A DNA stretch of 51,234 nucleotides, from positions 1-51,234 of the forward strand of contig LCEX01000005.1 of the NCBI GenBank assembly GCA_000995415.1. The letters run 5' to 3'. Source of the DNA: Candidatus Gottesmanbacteria bacterium GW2011_GWC1_43_10 (GTDB lineage: Bacteria > Patescibacteriota > Microgenomatia > UBA10105). The notes under the pieces were generated by a model. It saw only the letters and a list, made by a program, of their open reading frames with translations. It did no database searches and had not been told where the DNA came from. Position numbers and translations under genes: made by a program. Positions 7,744 to 15,561 of the stretch are shown here, piece by piece. Every line of letters begins with the position of its first letter. Within the stretch, counting starts at the first letter, position 1.

Positions 7744-8532
7744 TTGATCCTTCTCTTCGGATCTGGTGAAATGTCTCCCACTGGCAGAAAAATCCAGGAA
7801 CACGTTATAAAACTTGCCAAACTTAAAGCCCCGGTCAGGATGGGAATTTTGGAAACTCCCACCGGATTTGAAGTCAATGCGATCAACAGTTGGCCCGCGC
7901 GCATGAAGGCCTTTTATGAAAAAAGTCTGTCCAACTTTAAACCGCAAGTCACCATGATCCGCGCTTGGCGAAAAGACGGCGCACATTCAACCAATGATCC
8001 TAGTAATGCCGAACTGATCAAAGCACAGGATATGATCTATTGCGGGGCAGGTAGTCCCAGTTATGCGATTAAACATCTGAATGACAGTTTGGTTTGGAAG
8101 GAGATGATCTCTGCACATCAGGTAGGAGTAGTTTTGAGTTTGGGTTCTGCCACCGCGGTCGCAGTAAGTAAATACACTTTACCGGTGTATGAGATTTTCA
8201 AGACCGGACAGGATTTGTTTTGGTTACCGGGTTTGGATTTATTTTCATCGTATGGACTAAATCTCACGATTATTCCGCATTGGAACAATCAAGAAGGTGA
8301 AGATTTTGATACCTCCAGGTGTTGGATGGGAGTAAAGCGGTTTGAAAAATTACGTCAAATGTTGCCAACAGAAACCACGATCCTGGGGGTTGATGAACAA
8401 ACAGCATTAATGGTAAATTGGGTGAATAAAGAGGTAGAAATCATGGGACTTGGGACAGTGACGATCAGCAAAAAAGATACGGAAAAGATCTTAACTTCAG
8501 GCAGAAAATTTCCTCTAGATACGTTAAAATAA
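7744..8532 (+). CDS. cyanophycinase/peptidase E-like (type 1 GATase-like fold) protein
   Basis: About 262 aa from a TTG that gives MILLFGSGEMSPTG, a natural first strand for this fold. The open frame extends upstream to a TTG overlapping the cysS stop, but that part is encoded by a palindromic element. Landmarks: YCGAGSPSYAIKHL, equivalent to the GGxxPxY loop, and SLGSATAVAVSKYT, equivalent to the nucleophile elbow GxSAGA, with Ser flanked by Gly and Ala; WLPGLDLF and PHWNNQEGEDFDTS follow, the latter with a likely catalytic His. Predicted cytoplasmic serine hydrolase of family S51 type; substrate unknown. Cyanophycin itself is not implied. Confidence 0.65.
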   Translation: MILLFGSGEMSPTGRKIQEHVIKLAKLKAPVRMGILETPTGFEVNAINSWPARMKAFYEKSLSNFKPQVTMIRAWRKDGAHSTNDPSNAELIKAQDMIYCGAGSPSYAIKHLNDSLVWKEMISAHQVGVVLSLGSATAVAVSKYTLPVYEIFKTGQDLFWLPGLDLFSSYGLNLTIIPHWNNQEGEDFDTSRCWMGVKRFEKLRQMLPTETTILGVDEQTALMVNWVNKEVEIMGLGTVTISKKDTEKILTSGRKFPLDTLK

Positions 8533-8537
8533 ATTTG

Positions 8538-10778
8538 ATGAAGCAGTTTTTAAATCCTGCCATGAGTCTGGGGATGAAATTTACAACTACGATTATTGTC
8601 ATAGGTTTATTATTTATCGGGTTTCCGGTATCCCGCGCTTTGGGCGTATCAGACAATTTGGTAAATAACGGCGGCTTTGAAGATGGTACTGCGAGCGGTT
8701 GGTTATTTGGCCAGGTCAATCGGGCAGTATATCCAAATAGTGTTTACCCAGGAGCCCAAGCCGGAAACTATTGGTTAGATACGAGCATTCCTTGTAGTGG
8801 CTGCGTAAGTGACTTGGGAGATGAGCTGACTGTAGCCTATGATGTTTTGGAAAACACAGTGATCGGACAGCGTTATAGCGCGGAAATATATTTCCGTTCA
8901 CCTCAAGGAGGTAGTGCTGAATTTGTCGTCTGGGCGCTTGGAGGAGAAGTTCAGGAAAGTTTTGGTACGGGGATTATTACGGGCAGCAGCGAGTGGCAGA
9001 GATTAAATTTGACTTTTGAGATCGCCCAACCCGGACATAACCAGCTCCGACTCCAAGTTTATTATAAAACTATCGGATCGATTCAATATCAATTTGACGG
9101 TCTATCTCTGGTAAGTAAGCCGTGGATTATCGGACACAAATACTTATATCACCATCTACCAACCGGAACTTATTGGGGAGGGCCGTACAGTTATGATTTC
9201 GAAGGATGGAATGAATGTTATGTTTGCTCGGGCGTAAACGGAAGCGCCAATCCGCGCCGAATAGTCGGTCCTGAGCCGTGGCGCAGAGAGTTCGGCAACG
9301 GCGATGGATTTACATATCCCTATTTGGGTATTTATGACGATTCGAATGTGGAGATGATGAAGTATTTGATAGATTCGCAGCAAAAAGCCGGTGTAGAAGG
9401 TTGGGGAATAGGTTTTTGGAGTGACGCTTTACCGCAAGCTCCACCCGTGCCTAAAGACAATTGGTATTATGGCGGCTGGAAAACGCTGGTCAATGATCTG
9501 ATACCGTATTTTCAGCAAACAGGCTTTAAATTTTATGTGACTGATGAAATGACTTATGATTGGGATTTGAGCCAGCCCCCAAATACCGAGCGCATGAAAA
9601 ACCACGCCAATGCGATACTGCAAACATTTAAAACTGAACCTACTTATTTAAGAATAAATGGCAAAATGGTTTATTTCCTACCCATGGTATTTATTTACAA
9701 ACAGCAAAATCGCCTAGCAGAGTTAACCACGGCTTTGCACGAAGTAGAAAGTACCCTGGGAGAAACTGTTTTTTGGCTCGGTTATAACGATCGATTTGAT
9801 GATTATGCTCTTTGGAATGGAGTTCCGATTTCTGCCTTCCTTGATGGATATGGACTTACCGGATCAATTTTTGATGATACTACTACTCAAGGGAAAATAG
9901 ACTTTTATTCCGGAGTAGCGCAGCAACTCAATTCGCAACAAAAAGGTTTGGTGATGGGAGTCATCTCCGGGTTTGAAGCTTACTACTACAATGGTGACGA
10001 CTCACGTATATATCGCCGCAATCAAGGCCAGCGTTTTACCAAGGCGATTGATGTGTTTCAGGGTATCCGGCCGCGACCGGTGATTTCTTTTGTGACCCAA
10101 GCCGAATGGCAAGAAGGTAAAACTATTGAACCAGCGGTGACATGGGATGATGATACCTCAACCGATCCGTATAAATATTTAAAAATGCTAGCTACCAGTT
10201 TGGCAAAAACTACTTTTGTGTTGCCGACATTGCCACCCGCCACCAAAGTGGATCCATTAAGAGCTGGGGAGGTATATGGGAAAGATGCGCAACTTCTTGG
10301 AAACACACTTCCCAATCAAATGGCCAAAAATCAGGTCACCACAGCTACGGTGACTTTCAAAAATACAGGTGGAGCACCATGGACGCAACAAACCTTGACT
10401 GAAAATGCGCAAGGTTGGTATCGGCTCAAGGTGACACCGGATTGGACGTCTGCCTTTGAGGTTGACTTGGCAACTTCCGATATGATTGCCCAGGGTCAAC
10501 AGAAAGTATTTACGTTTTCAATCACGGCCCCAAGTCAGGCTGGCAGCTACGATCTGACGATTTCCATGGACCATTTTGGTTTTGGTTTGTTTGGGGAAAC
10601 CTTGACTAAAACAGTGACAGTGACAGACGTGGCTTCACCAGTACCTTCACCCAGTTTTACTCCCATAGATCTTAAAACACTGCTAGGAAACTATTTACTT
10701 CCAGCGGACGCTCACTACGAACCAGCAGATAACAAAGTAAACATGTTTGATGCCGAGTATATAATACATTGGTTATGA
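8538..10778 (+). CDS. secreted GH99/GH71-like glycosidase with CBM-like and Ig-like domains
   Basis: 746 aa. A signal peptide (hydrophobic stretch about 15-35, ending near SRALG) is followed by a jelly-roll region starting NLVNNGGFEDGTASGW, typical of CBM4/9-like carbohydrate binding. Next comes a TIM-barrel-like part (about 195-560) with the sequence AEWQEGKTIEPAVTW, which matches the EW.EG..IEP signature of GH99-like and WbsX-type proteins. An NBR1-like Ig domain follows (FKNTGGAPWT). The C-terminus (DNKVNMFDAEYIIHWL) resembles half of a dockerin-type calcium repeat. Predicted to act outside the cell on polysaccharide. The preferred start is the ATG just after an in-frame TTG. The stop overlaps the next gene's ATG. 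Confidence 0.75.
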   Translation: MKQFLNPAMSLGMKFTTTIIVIGLLFIGFPVSRALGVSDNLVNNGGFEDGTASGWLFGQVNRAVYPNSVYPGAQAGNYWLDTSIPCSGCVSDLGDELTVAYDVLENTVIGQRYSAEIYFRSPQGGSAEFVVWALGGEVQESFGTGIITGSSEWQRLNLTFEIAQPGHNQLRLQVYYKTIGSIQYQFDGLSLVSKPWIIGHKYLYHHLPTGTYWGGPYSYDFEGWNECYVCSGVNGSANPRRIVGPEPWRREFGNGDGFTYPYLGIYDDSNVEMMKYLIDSQQKAGVEGWGIGFWSDALPQAPPVPKDNWYYGGWKTLVNDLIPYFQQTGFKFYVTDEMTYDWDLSQPPNTERMKNHANAILQTFKTEPTYLRINGKMVYFLPMVFIYKQQNRLAELTTALHEVESTLGETVFWLGYNDRFDDYALWNGVPISAFLDGYGLTGSIFDDTTTQGKIDFYSGVAQQLNSQQKGLVMGVISGFEAYYYNGDDSRIYRRNQGQRFTKAIDVFQGIRPRPVISFVTQAEWQEGKTIEPAVTWDDDTSTDPYKYLKMLATSLAKTTFVLPTLPPATKVDPLRAGEVYGKDAQLLGNTLPNQMAKNQVTTATVTFKNTGGAPWTQQTLTENAQGWYRLKVTPDWTSAFEVDLATSDMIAQGQQKVFTFSITAPSQAGSYDLTISMDHFGFGLFGETLTKTVTVTDVASPVPSPSFTPIDLKTLLGNYLLPADAHYEPADNKVNMFDAEYIIHWL

Positions 10779-11413
10779 TCAAGGCTGTGATTTTTGATCT
10801 GGACGGGTTACTCGTGGATTCAACGCCTCTGCAACAGGAGGCGATGCGGTTATTTTTGGAAAGTTTTGGTAAGATATATTTATTTCCCAAGTCGGGTCGG
10901 GAAGGGATGCGGATCATTGATATCATCCGCGAATATAAGGATATTTTCGATTTGCCCGGTAGGGTTGAAGATCTCTACCGTAAGCGGCAGCAGATTTATT
11001 TCCAATTGGCCCAGGAACGGCTGCAACTTTTTCCGGACGTTCTTCCCTTACTGGAAAAACTCAAACTCCGGGGTCTTATCCTGGCGCTAGCTACAAGTGG
11101 AGACAGGGATTATGTGCGACTAATTTTTAGGAAATTCCTCACACTGCAAACATATTTTAAAACCATTGTGACTAGCGAAGATGTTTTACGCGGCAAACCC
11201 AATCCGGACGTTTATCGGATGACACTTATGAAACTGAATTTAAAGCCGGCGGAGTGTGTGGTGATTGAGGACTCGGTTAACGGCATCGCCGCCGGAAAAG
11301 CCGCCGGCATCCAGGTGATATGCGTGCCAAATACTCATTATCCGGATGCGGATTTTTCTCAGGCTGATCGCGTATTTACTACACTCTCCCAAGTCACCGC
11401 TGCCATTCCCTAA
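10775..11413 (+). CDS. HAD-superfamily phosphatase/phosphomutase (beta-PGM-like)
   Basis: 212 aa. Motif I VIFDLDGLLVDSTPL carries the nucleophile Asp and the acid/base Asp, motif II LATSGD, motif III Lys in VLRGKPNPDVY, and motif IV VIEDSVNGIAAGKAAG. The helical cap lies between about 15 and 85. This is the subfamily of beta-phosphoglucomutase and small sugar-phosphate phosphatases. Overlaps the glycosidase gene by ATGA, so it may dephosphorylate or isomerise a sugar phosphate from the same pathway, which is an inference. Confidence 0.85.
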   Translation: MIKAVIFDLDGLLVDSTPLQQEAMRLFLESFGKIYLFPKSGREGMRIIDIIREYKDIFDLPGRVEDLYRKRQQIYFQLAQERLQLFPDVLPLLEKLKLRGLILALATSGDRDYVRLIFRKFLTLQTYFKTIVTSEDVLRGKPNPDVYRMTLMKLNLKPAECVVIEDSVNGIAAGKAAGIQVICVPNTHYPDADFSQADRVFTTLSQVTAAIP

Positions 11414-11417
11414 ATGT

Positions 11418-12428
11418 ATGCCAAATTTTTGGAAAAAATTACCCAAACCTTTTTTTGCCTTGGCACCGATGGAAGAAGTGACGGATACGGTTTTCCGGCA
11501 AGTTATCGCTGATTTGGGAAAACCTGATGTCTTTTTCACGGAGTTTGTCAATGTCGACGGGTTATGTTCAAAGGGTCGGGAAAAAGTCATCCATCGGTTA
11601 CAATTTAGCGCCAAAGAACAGCCGATTGTGGCTCAAATCTGGGGTCTAATGCCCGAGAATTTTTATCAAATAGCCAAAGAATTAGTAGGTATGGGATTTG
11701 CCGGAATTGACATCAATATGGGTTGTCCGGAAAAAAATGTGATAAAAAAAGGCGCCTGTGCCGCACTCATCGAAAATCGATCATTGGCTGCTGAAATTAT
11801 CACTGCCACCAAAAAAGGGGCGAATGGGTTGCCCGTGAGCATCAAGACGCGAATCGGTTATAATTCGATTGTGACTGACGACTGGATCGGGTTTTTGCTG
11901 AAACAAAAACTTGACGCGCTCACTATCCACGGCCGAACTGTGCGCGAAATGTCAGATGTAAACGCACACTGGGATGAGATAGGAAAAGCGGTGAAGATGC
12001 GCGACGAGTTGCAACAGGTTCACATCGGAAGTGATACAACTTCCACTTCCGATGTGAAAAAGGTACAGACGCTCATTATCGGTAACGGGGATGTCAAAGA
12101 TCGCGCAGACGGACTTCGAAAAGCGAAACAATACGAAGTTGACGGAGTGATGATCGGTCGGGCGATTTTCAAAAACCTTTGGGTTTTTAACTCAAAAAAT
12201 CCAAATCCGGAGGTGAGTGTCGGAGAGAGACTGGATTTACTATTGAAACATACGCGATTATTTGATACAACCTGGGGGAATAAAAAGTACTTCGGGATAC
12301 TAAAAAAGTTCTACAAAATTTACTGCCAGGGTTTTCCCGGAGCCAGTAGTTTGCGGGAGAAGCTGATGCGCGCGCAGTCGGTAGCGGAAGTGGAAGAGGT
12401 AGTGAATGAGTTTAAAAATAACAGTTAG
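11418..12428 (+). CDS. dus: tRNA-dihydrouridine synthase
   Basis: 336 aa from the ATG just after the HAD gene stop. FMN TIM-barrel with FALAPMEEVTDTVFR, INMGCPEKNVIKKGACAAL (catalytic Cys near 100), VSIKTRIGY, LTIHGRTV and IIGNGDV...VMIGRAIF phosphate-binding loops. Reduces specific tRNA uridines. Odd: between the helix ending MRDELQQ and the strand TLIIGNGDV an extra segment (VHIGSDTTSTSDVKK) is encoded by a perfect 15-bp inverted repeat, apparently an in-frame palindrome insertion. Confidence 0.93.
   Translation: MPNFWKKLPKPFFALAPMEEVTDTVFRQVIADLGKPDVFFTEFVNVDGLCSKGREKVIHRLQFSAKEQPIVAQIWGLMPENFYQIAKELVGMGFAGIDINMGCPEKNVIKKGACAALIENRSLAAEIITATKKGANGLPVSIKTRIGYNSIVTDDWIGFLLKQKLDALTIHGRTVREMSDVNAHWDEIGKAVKMRDELQQVHIGSDTTSTSDVKKVQTLIIGNGDVKDRADGLRKAKQYEVDGVMIGRAIFKNLWVFNSKNPNPEVSVGERLDLLLKHTRLFDTTWGNKKYFGILKKFYKIYCQGFPGASSLREKLMRAQSVAEVEEVVNEFKNNS
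12019..12058. repeat. perfect palindrome inside dus
   Basis: TTCACATCGGAAGTG and its exact reverse complement CACTTCCGATGTGAA are separated by 10 nt, in frame inside dus. Confidence 0.9.
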
Positions 12429-12435
12429 TTAGATT

Positions 12436-12645
12436 ATGGGAAAAGAGCGGCCAGAGTTTTGCAGAGAAGCCGGATGTCCAGTTTTTGGCATGTCTGGTTA
12501 TTGTCGTCTATTGGCAGATTTGAGAAGAGAAGGTCTTTCTAGGCGAGGATTGAAAGCCATGCGGGAACGATTGAAAAATGAAGCGGAAGTTGATCCGGAA
12601 CTTATCACCCGAGAATGCCAGCAAGGGAAAAATGATCGGAGATGA
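12436..12645 (+). CDS. small Cys-containing hypothetical protein
   Basis: 69 aa. FCREAGCPVFGMSGYC places three Cys in the first 25 residues, with a fourth near the C-terminus, so a small metal-binding fold is possible. The rest is a basic helix. It follows dus by 7 nt on the same strand and is convergent with folA. No family recognised. Confidence 0.55.
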   Translation: MGKERPEFCREAGCPVFGMSGYCRLLADLRREGLSRRGLKAMRERLKNEAEVDPELITRECQQGKNDRR

Positions 12646-12648
12646 TTT

Positions 12649-13173
12649 TTATCCGCGACTTAGCTCCAAAAAACTATACTCATGTTCTGCATTTTTACTG
12701 TTCTCTTTGGAAAGAACCCGGTTAAATTCCGAATAGTCGGGGAAAAAAGTATCACCTGAAAAATTTCCTTTAACCAGGGTTAAATACAATTTATTTGCAA
12801 TCGACAACGCTTGTTGATAAATTTTGCCGCCGCCGATAATAAAAATTTCATTTTGCTCATGTTTTTTTGCAAGTTCAAGAGCTTCGTTTAATGAGTGAAC
12901 AGTATGTAAATCCGGAGGTGTCAAGCTATTCCACTCGTCGGGTGGGTAATCGGGTGGGTGATAATCGGGATTTGAGGTAATTATAATATTTGTGCGGTTG
13001 GGTAGCGGTTTGCCGATTGATTCAAAAGTTTTTCTGCCCATAATTACCGGATGCCCGGTGGTTAATTCCTTGAATCGTTTCATGTCCTCGGCAATATGCC
13101 AAGGTATTTGGCCTTTATTTCCAATGACGCGATTTTCAGAAAGCGCAGCGATAATGGAAATTGTAGGTTTCAT
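12649..13173 (-). CDS. folA: dihydrofolate reductase with repeat-derived insertion
   Basis: 174 aa from the ATG at MKPTISIIAAL; upstream in-frame codons come from a palindromic element. Motifs: SENRVIGNKGQIPWH (Met20 loop and substrate region), GHPVIMGRKTFESIG, PLPNRTNIIIT, FIIGGGKIYQQAL (NADPH). Makes tetrahydrofolate, needed because ThyA oxidises folate. Odd: where the family normally has a short turn after NPDY, this protein has PPDEWNSLTPPD, encoded exactly by a 36-nt repeat that also occurs outside genes. Downstream of thyA on the same strand. Confidence 0.93.
   Translation of the reverse strand: MKPTISIIAALSENRVIGNKGQIPWHIAEDMKRFKELTTGHPVIMGRKTFESIGKPLPNRTNIIITSNPDYHPPDYPPDEWNSLTPPDLHTVHSLNEALELAKKHEQNEIFIIGGGKIYQQALSIANKLYLTLVKGNFSGDTFFPDYSEFNRVLSKENSKNAEHEYSFLELSRG
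12911..12946. repeat. 36-nt repeat, copy A (inside folA)
   Basis: TCCGGAGGTGTCAAGC followed by TATTCCACTCGTCGGGTGGG; all 36 bases are identical to copy B at 25539-25574. Lies in frame within folA and supplies exactly 12 codons. Confidence 0.9.
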
Positions 13174-13194
13174 CTTTTTTGGAATAAACAATTC

Positions 13195-13303
13195 GTCATT
13201 CTGGCTTCCGCCAAAGGCGGACAAGTGTCCAGAATCAGACGAAATGCGTTATATTATAGATTCTGGATGCGGTCCGATGGCCATCGGACCTTACCAGAAT
13301 GAC
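13195..13303. repeat. GTCAT/ATGAC palindromic element, copy 2 (empty form)
   Basis: Architecture: GTCATTCTGG, loop with CCGCCAAAGGCGG, CCAGAATC; short spacer; GATTCTGG, loop with the palindrome GGTCCGATGG/CCATCGGACC, CCAGAATGAC. Same outer and inner boundary words as the element carrying the GIY-YIG gene at 45352-45716. Sits between thyA and folA. Confidence 0.9.
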
Positions 13304-13314
13304 GATGATTAACG

Positions 13315-14271
13315 TTAAAATCCTCCAACGACCGTAATTTCCCCTTTGATCGGCGGGTGGGGATCATAGTCAACCACTTCAAAATCCGCAAATTTAAAAT
13401 CGTCAATTTTTTTGACTTTGGGATTGATTTTCATGATCGGAAACGGCCGCGGCTTACGTTTGAGTTGTTCCTTCACTTGAGCAAAATGGTTTTCGTAAAT
13501 ATGGGCATCGCCAAAAGTGTGGATAAATTCACCCGGCTTGTATCCGGTGACTTGGGCCAGCATCAAAGTAAGCAGAGCGTAACTCGCGATATTAAACGGT
13601 ACGCCCAAAAACATATCGGCGCTTCTTTGATAAAGAAGGAGTGATAGTTTATCGCCGGTGATATTTATATGGAACATGGTATGGCAGGGGGCAATCACCA
13701 TCGAGGCACTGTGTGAGCCACTCATTTCATAAATACAACCCGCATTCCAGGCAGAAACCACATAATGTTTTTTCTGCGGATATTTTTTGATTTTTTCGAT
13801 CGCCCAACCTAGTTGGTCGACAGTTTTACGTTTGTTCACGGGCCATTTCCGCCACTGGACGCCATAAACCGGGCCAAGTTCGCCCCATTTTTTTAAGAAT
13901 TTTTTATCGGCTTTGATACGCACCAAAAAATCTTCATATGTCATTTTTTTAGCTTTTCCATCCTTAACAGCCCAATCATATTTTTTAAAAGCCCACTCGT
14001 CCCAGATGTGGACATTATTTTCGACCAAATATTTGATATTGGAGTCGCCTGACAAAAACCAAATCAGTTCATGGATGATCCCGCGGTAAAAAGTTTTTTT
14101 GGTAGTCAGAAGCGGAAATCCTTGAGATAAATCAAAGCGGATTTGCCGGCCAAACACGGATTTGAGCTTTACTCCAGTCGAGTGGCTGATTTTCCAAATA
14201 CCGTTGTCCAAAATATCTTGCAACAGATTCAAGTATTGGTATTCGGGATGACGTGAATTTTTTTTGACCAT
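13315..14271 (-). CDS. thyA: thymidylate synthase
   Basis: 318 aa from an ATG preceded by a good Shine-Dalgarno (AAGGAGG). Motifs: FGRQIRFDLSQGFPLLTTKK (dUMP phosphate Arg), LIWFLSGDSNIKYL, PVYGVQWRKW, IAPCHTMFHINI with the catalytic Cys near residue 195, LYQRSADMFLGVPFNIASYALL, and HTFGDAHIYENH. Converts dUMP to dTMP using methylene-tetrahydrofolate and produces dihydrofolate, which the adjacent FolA recycles. Length matches the longer lactobacillus-type form. Confidence 0.96.
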   Translation of the reverse strand: MVKKNSRHPEYQYLNLLQDILDNGIWKISHSTGVKLKSVFGRQIRFDLSQGFPLLTTKKTFYRGIIHELIWFLSGDSNIKYLVENNVHIWDEWAFKKYDWAVKDGKAKKMTYEDFLVRIKADKKFLKKWGELGPVYGVQWRKWPVNKRKTVDQLGWAIEKIKKYPQKKHYVVSAWNAGCIYEMSGSHSASMVIAPCHTMFHINITGDKLSLLLYQRSADMFLGVPFNIASYALLTLMLAQVTGYKPGEFIHTFGDAHIYENHFAQVKEQLKRKPRPFPIMKINPKVKKIDDFKFADFEVVDYDPHPPIKGEITVVGGF

Positions 14272-14404
14272 AAATCCTCCTTCGGGCAAGACGTGTAATC
14301 TACACACCACTTTATAATACTTGTCCGGGGCAGTTTTCAAGGAGGAATTTTCGGAATGCGGTTACCTCTTTGCAAATACTTGCCGATTTTGTTAACTTTG
14401 GAGC

Positions 14405-15412
14405 ATGCCAACTCACAAAAGCCAAATGAGGAAAATTAAATTGTCGCAGGAGGAAAATTTTACATCCGAGGACGAGTTCGTGGAGTTTATTAAGCCTTTA
14501 CTCCAAAAGAATTCGGGTGATATAGGGATTGGCGATGATGCTGCAGTAGTAGATTTTGGCGGACAGAAGTTGGTCGCGACCACAGACATGCTAGTTGAAA
14601 ATGTGCATTTCCAAGATACATGGGTGACCCCGAAGTATCTGGGGCGCAAAGCTGCCCTGACCAATTTATCAGATATGTCAGCGATGGGCGCCATGCCGGA
14701 ATTTGCCTTGGTTTCTTTGATCATGCGTCCCAACCAGTGGCAAAAAGGTTTTGTTGATAAGTTGTACCAAGGTTTACTCATGGAGTTTGGGCCGTACAAA
14801 GTCAGGATTTGTGGCGGAAACATCACTCAAGGAGCAGTCTTTAGTATTACTCTGATGATCTTAGGCCGGGTTCACAAACAGCCACTACTTCGGAGCGGAG
14901 CCAAAATGGGAGATTTGCTCTGTGTCACAGGCAGTTTGGGCAGGATGGCTAGTGAAGTGAAACAATTACTTGAAAATAAAATCCAGCAGGCTAAGGAACT
15001 TCCGGTTTGCCGACTGAAATTTGCCCAAACTATAAATCAGGAAAAATTGCCATCCAGCGGACTAGATATAAGTGATGGTTTGGCACTGGATTTACAGCGT
15101 TTGTGTCAGGCAAGCCAGGTTGGAGCAGTAGTTTGGCAGCAAAATTTGCCTATCGATCACAACTTGCATGTTGCAGGTTATTCCAAGCAGGAGACACTGC
15201 GTTTGGTTTTATCCGGTGGCGAAGATTATGAATTGTTATTTACGCTTCACCCGAATAAGCTGGAACTCATAAAAAAGCTCGCCCGGACAGAAAACACTCC
15301 GTTTAGTGTGATCGGAGAAATTACACCCCAAAATGCCGGACTCAAACTCAAAACCACATCCGGCAAGTTGTTGCCGCTAAACCCCAAAGGTTGGGATCAC
15401 ATCCGGGCTTAA
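14405..15412 (+). CDS. thiL: thiamine-monophosphate kinase-like protein
   Basis: 335 aa. AIR-synthase/PurM-like fold with GIGDDAAVVDFGGQKLV, TTDMLVENVHF, GRKAALTNLSDMSAMGA (ATP/Mg Asp), CGGNITQG, SGLDISDGLALDLQ and LSGGEDYELLF, the set expected of ThiL, which phosphorylates thiamine monophosphate to thiamine diphosphate. No other thiamine gene is visible, so it may serve salvage. GGAG precedes the ATG. Divergent from thyA. Confidence 0.9.
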   Translation: MPTHKSQMRKIKLSQEENFTSEDEFVEFIKPLLQKNSGDIGIGDDAAVVDFGGQKLVATTDMLVENVHFQDTWVTPKYLGRKAALTNLSDMSAMGAMPEFALVSLIMRPNQWQKGFVDKLYQGLLMEFGPYKVRICGGNITQGAVFSITLMILGRVHKQPLLRSGAKMGDLLCVTGSLGRMASEVKQLLENKIQQAKELPVCRLKFAQTINQEKLPSSGLDISDGLALDLQRLCQASQVGAVVWQQNLPIDHNLHVAGYSKQETLRLVLSGGEDYELLFTLHPNKLELIKKLARTENTPFSVIGEITPQNAGLKLKTTSGKLLPLNPKGWDHIRA

Positions 15413-15513
15413 GAGGCTGTTTGAAAACTGGTATTCAAAGGATAAATAGCTCATAAGAGCCTGTAATGAAAACTGTATTCAAGAGTAAATAAGACAGTTT
15501 TCAAACAGGCTCT
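15412..15513. repeat. palindromic element after thiL
   Basis: AGAGGCTGTTTGAAAACTG at the left and its exact reverse complement at the right enclose two imperfect direct copies (each with ..GTATTCAA..GTAAATAAG-like words). The left arm overlaps the thiL stop codon. Could also terminate thiL transcription. Confidence 0.85.
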
Positions 15514-15561
15514 AAAAACTTCGTTTGTAAGGTGAATATCTCGTTTTGGTATACTTAAGCG

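Noticed and set aside
7744-8532. True cyanophycinase implying cyanophycin storage
   Set aside because: Only the fold motifs match; there is no cyanophycin synthetase in the window and the active-site elbow is modified.
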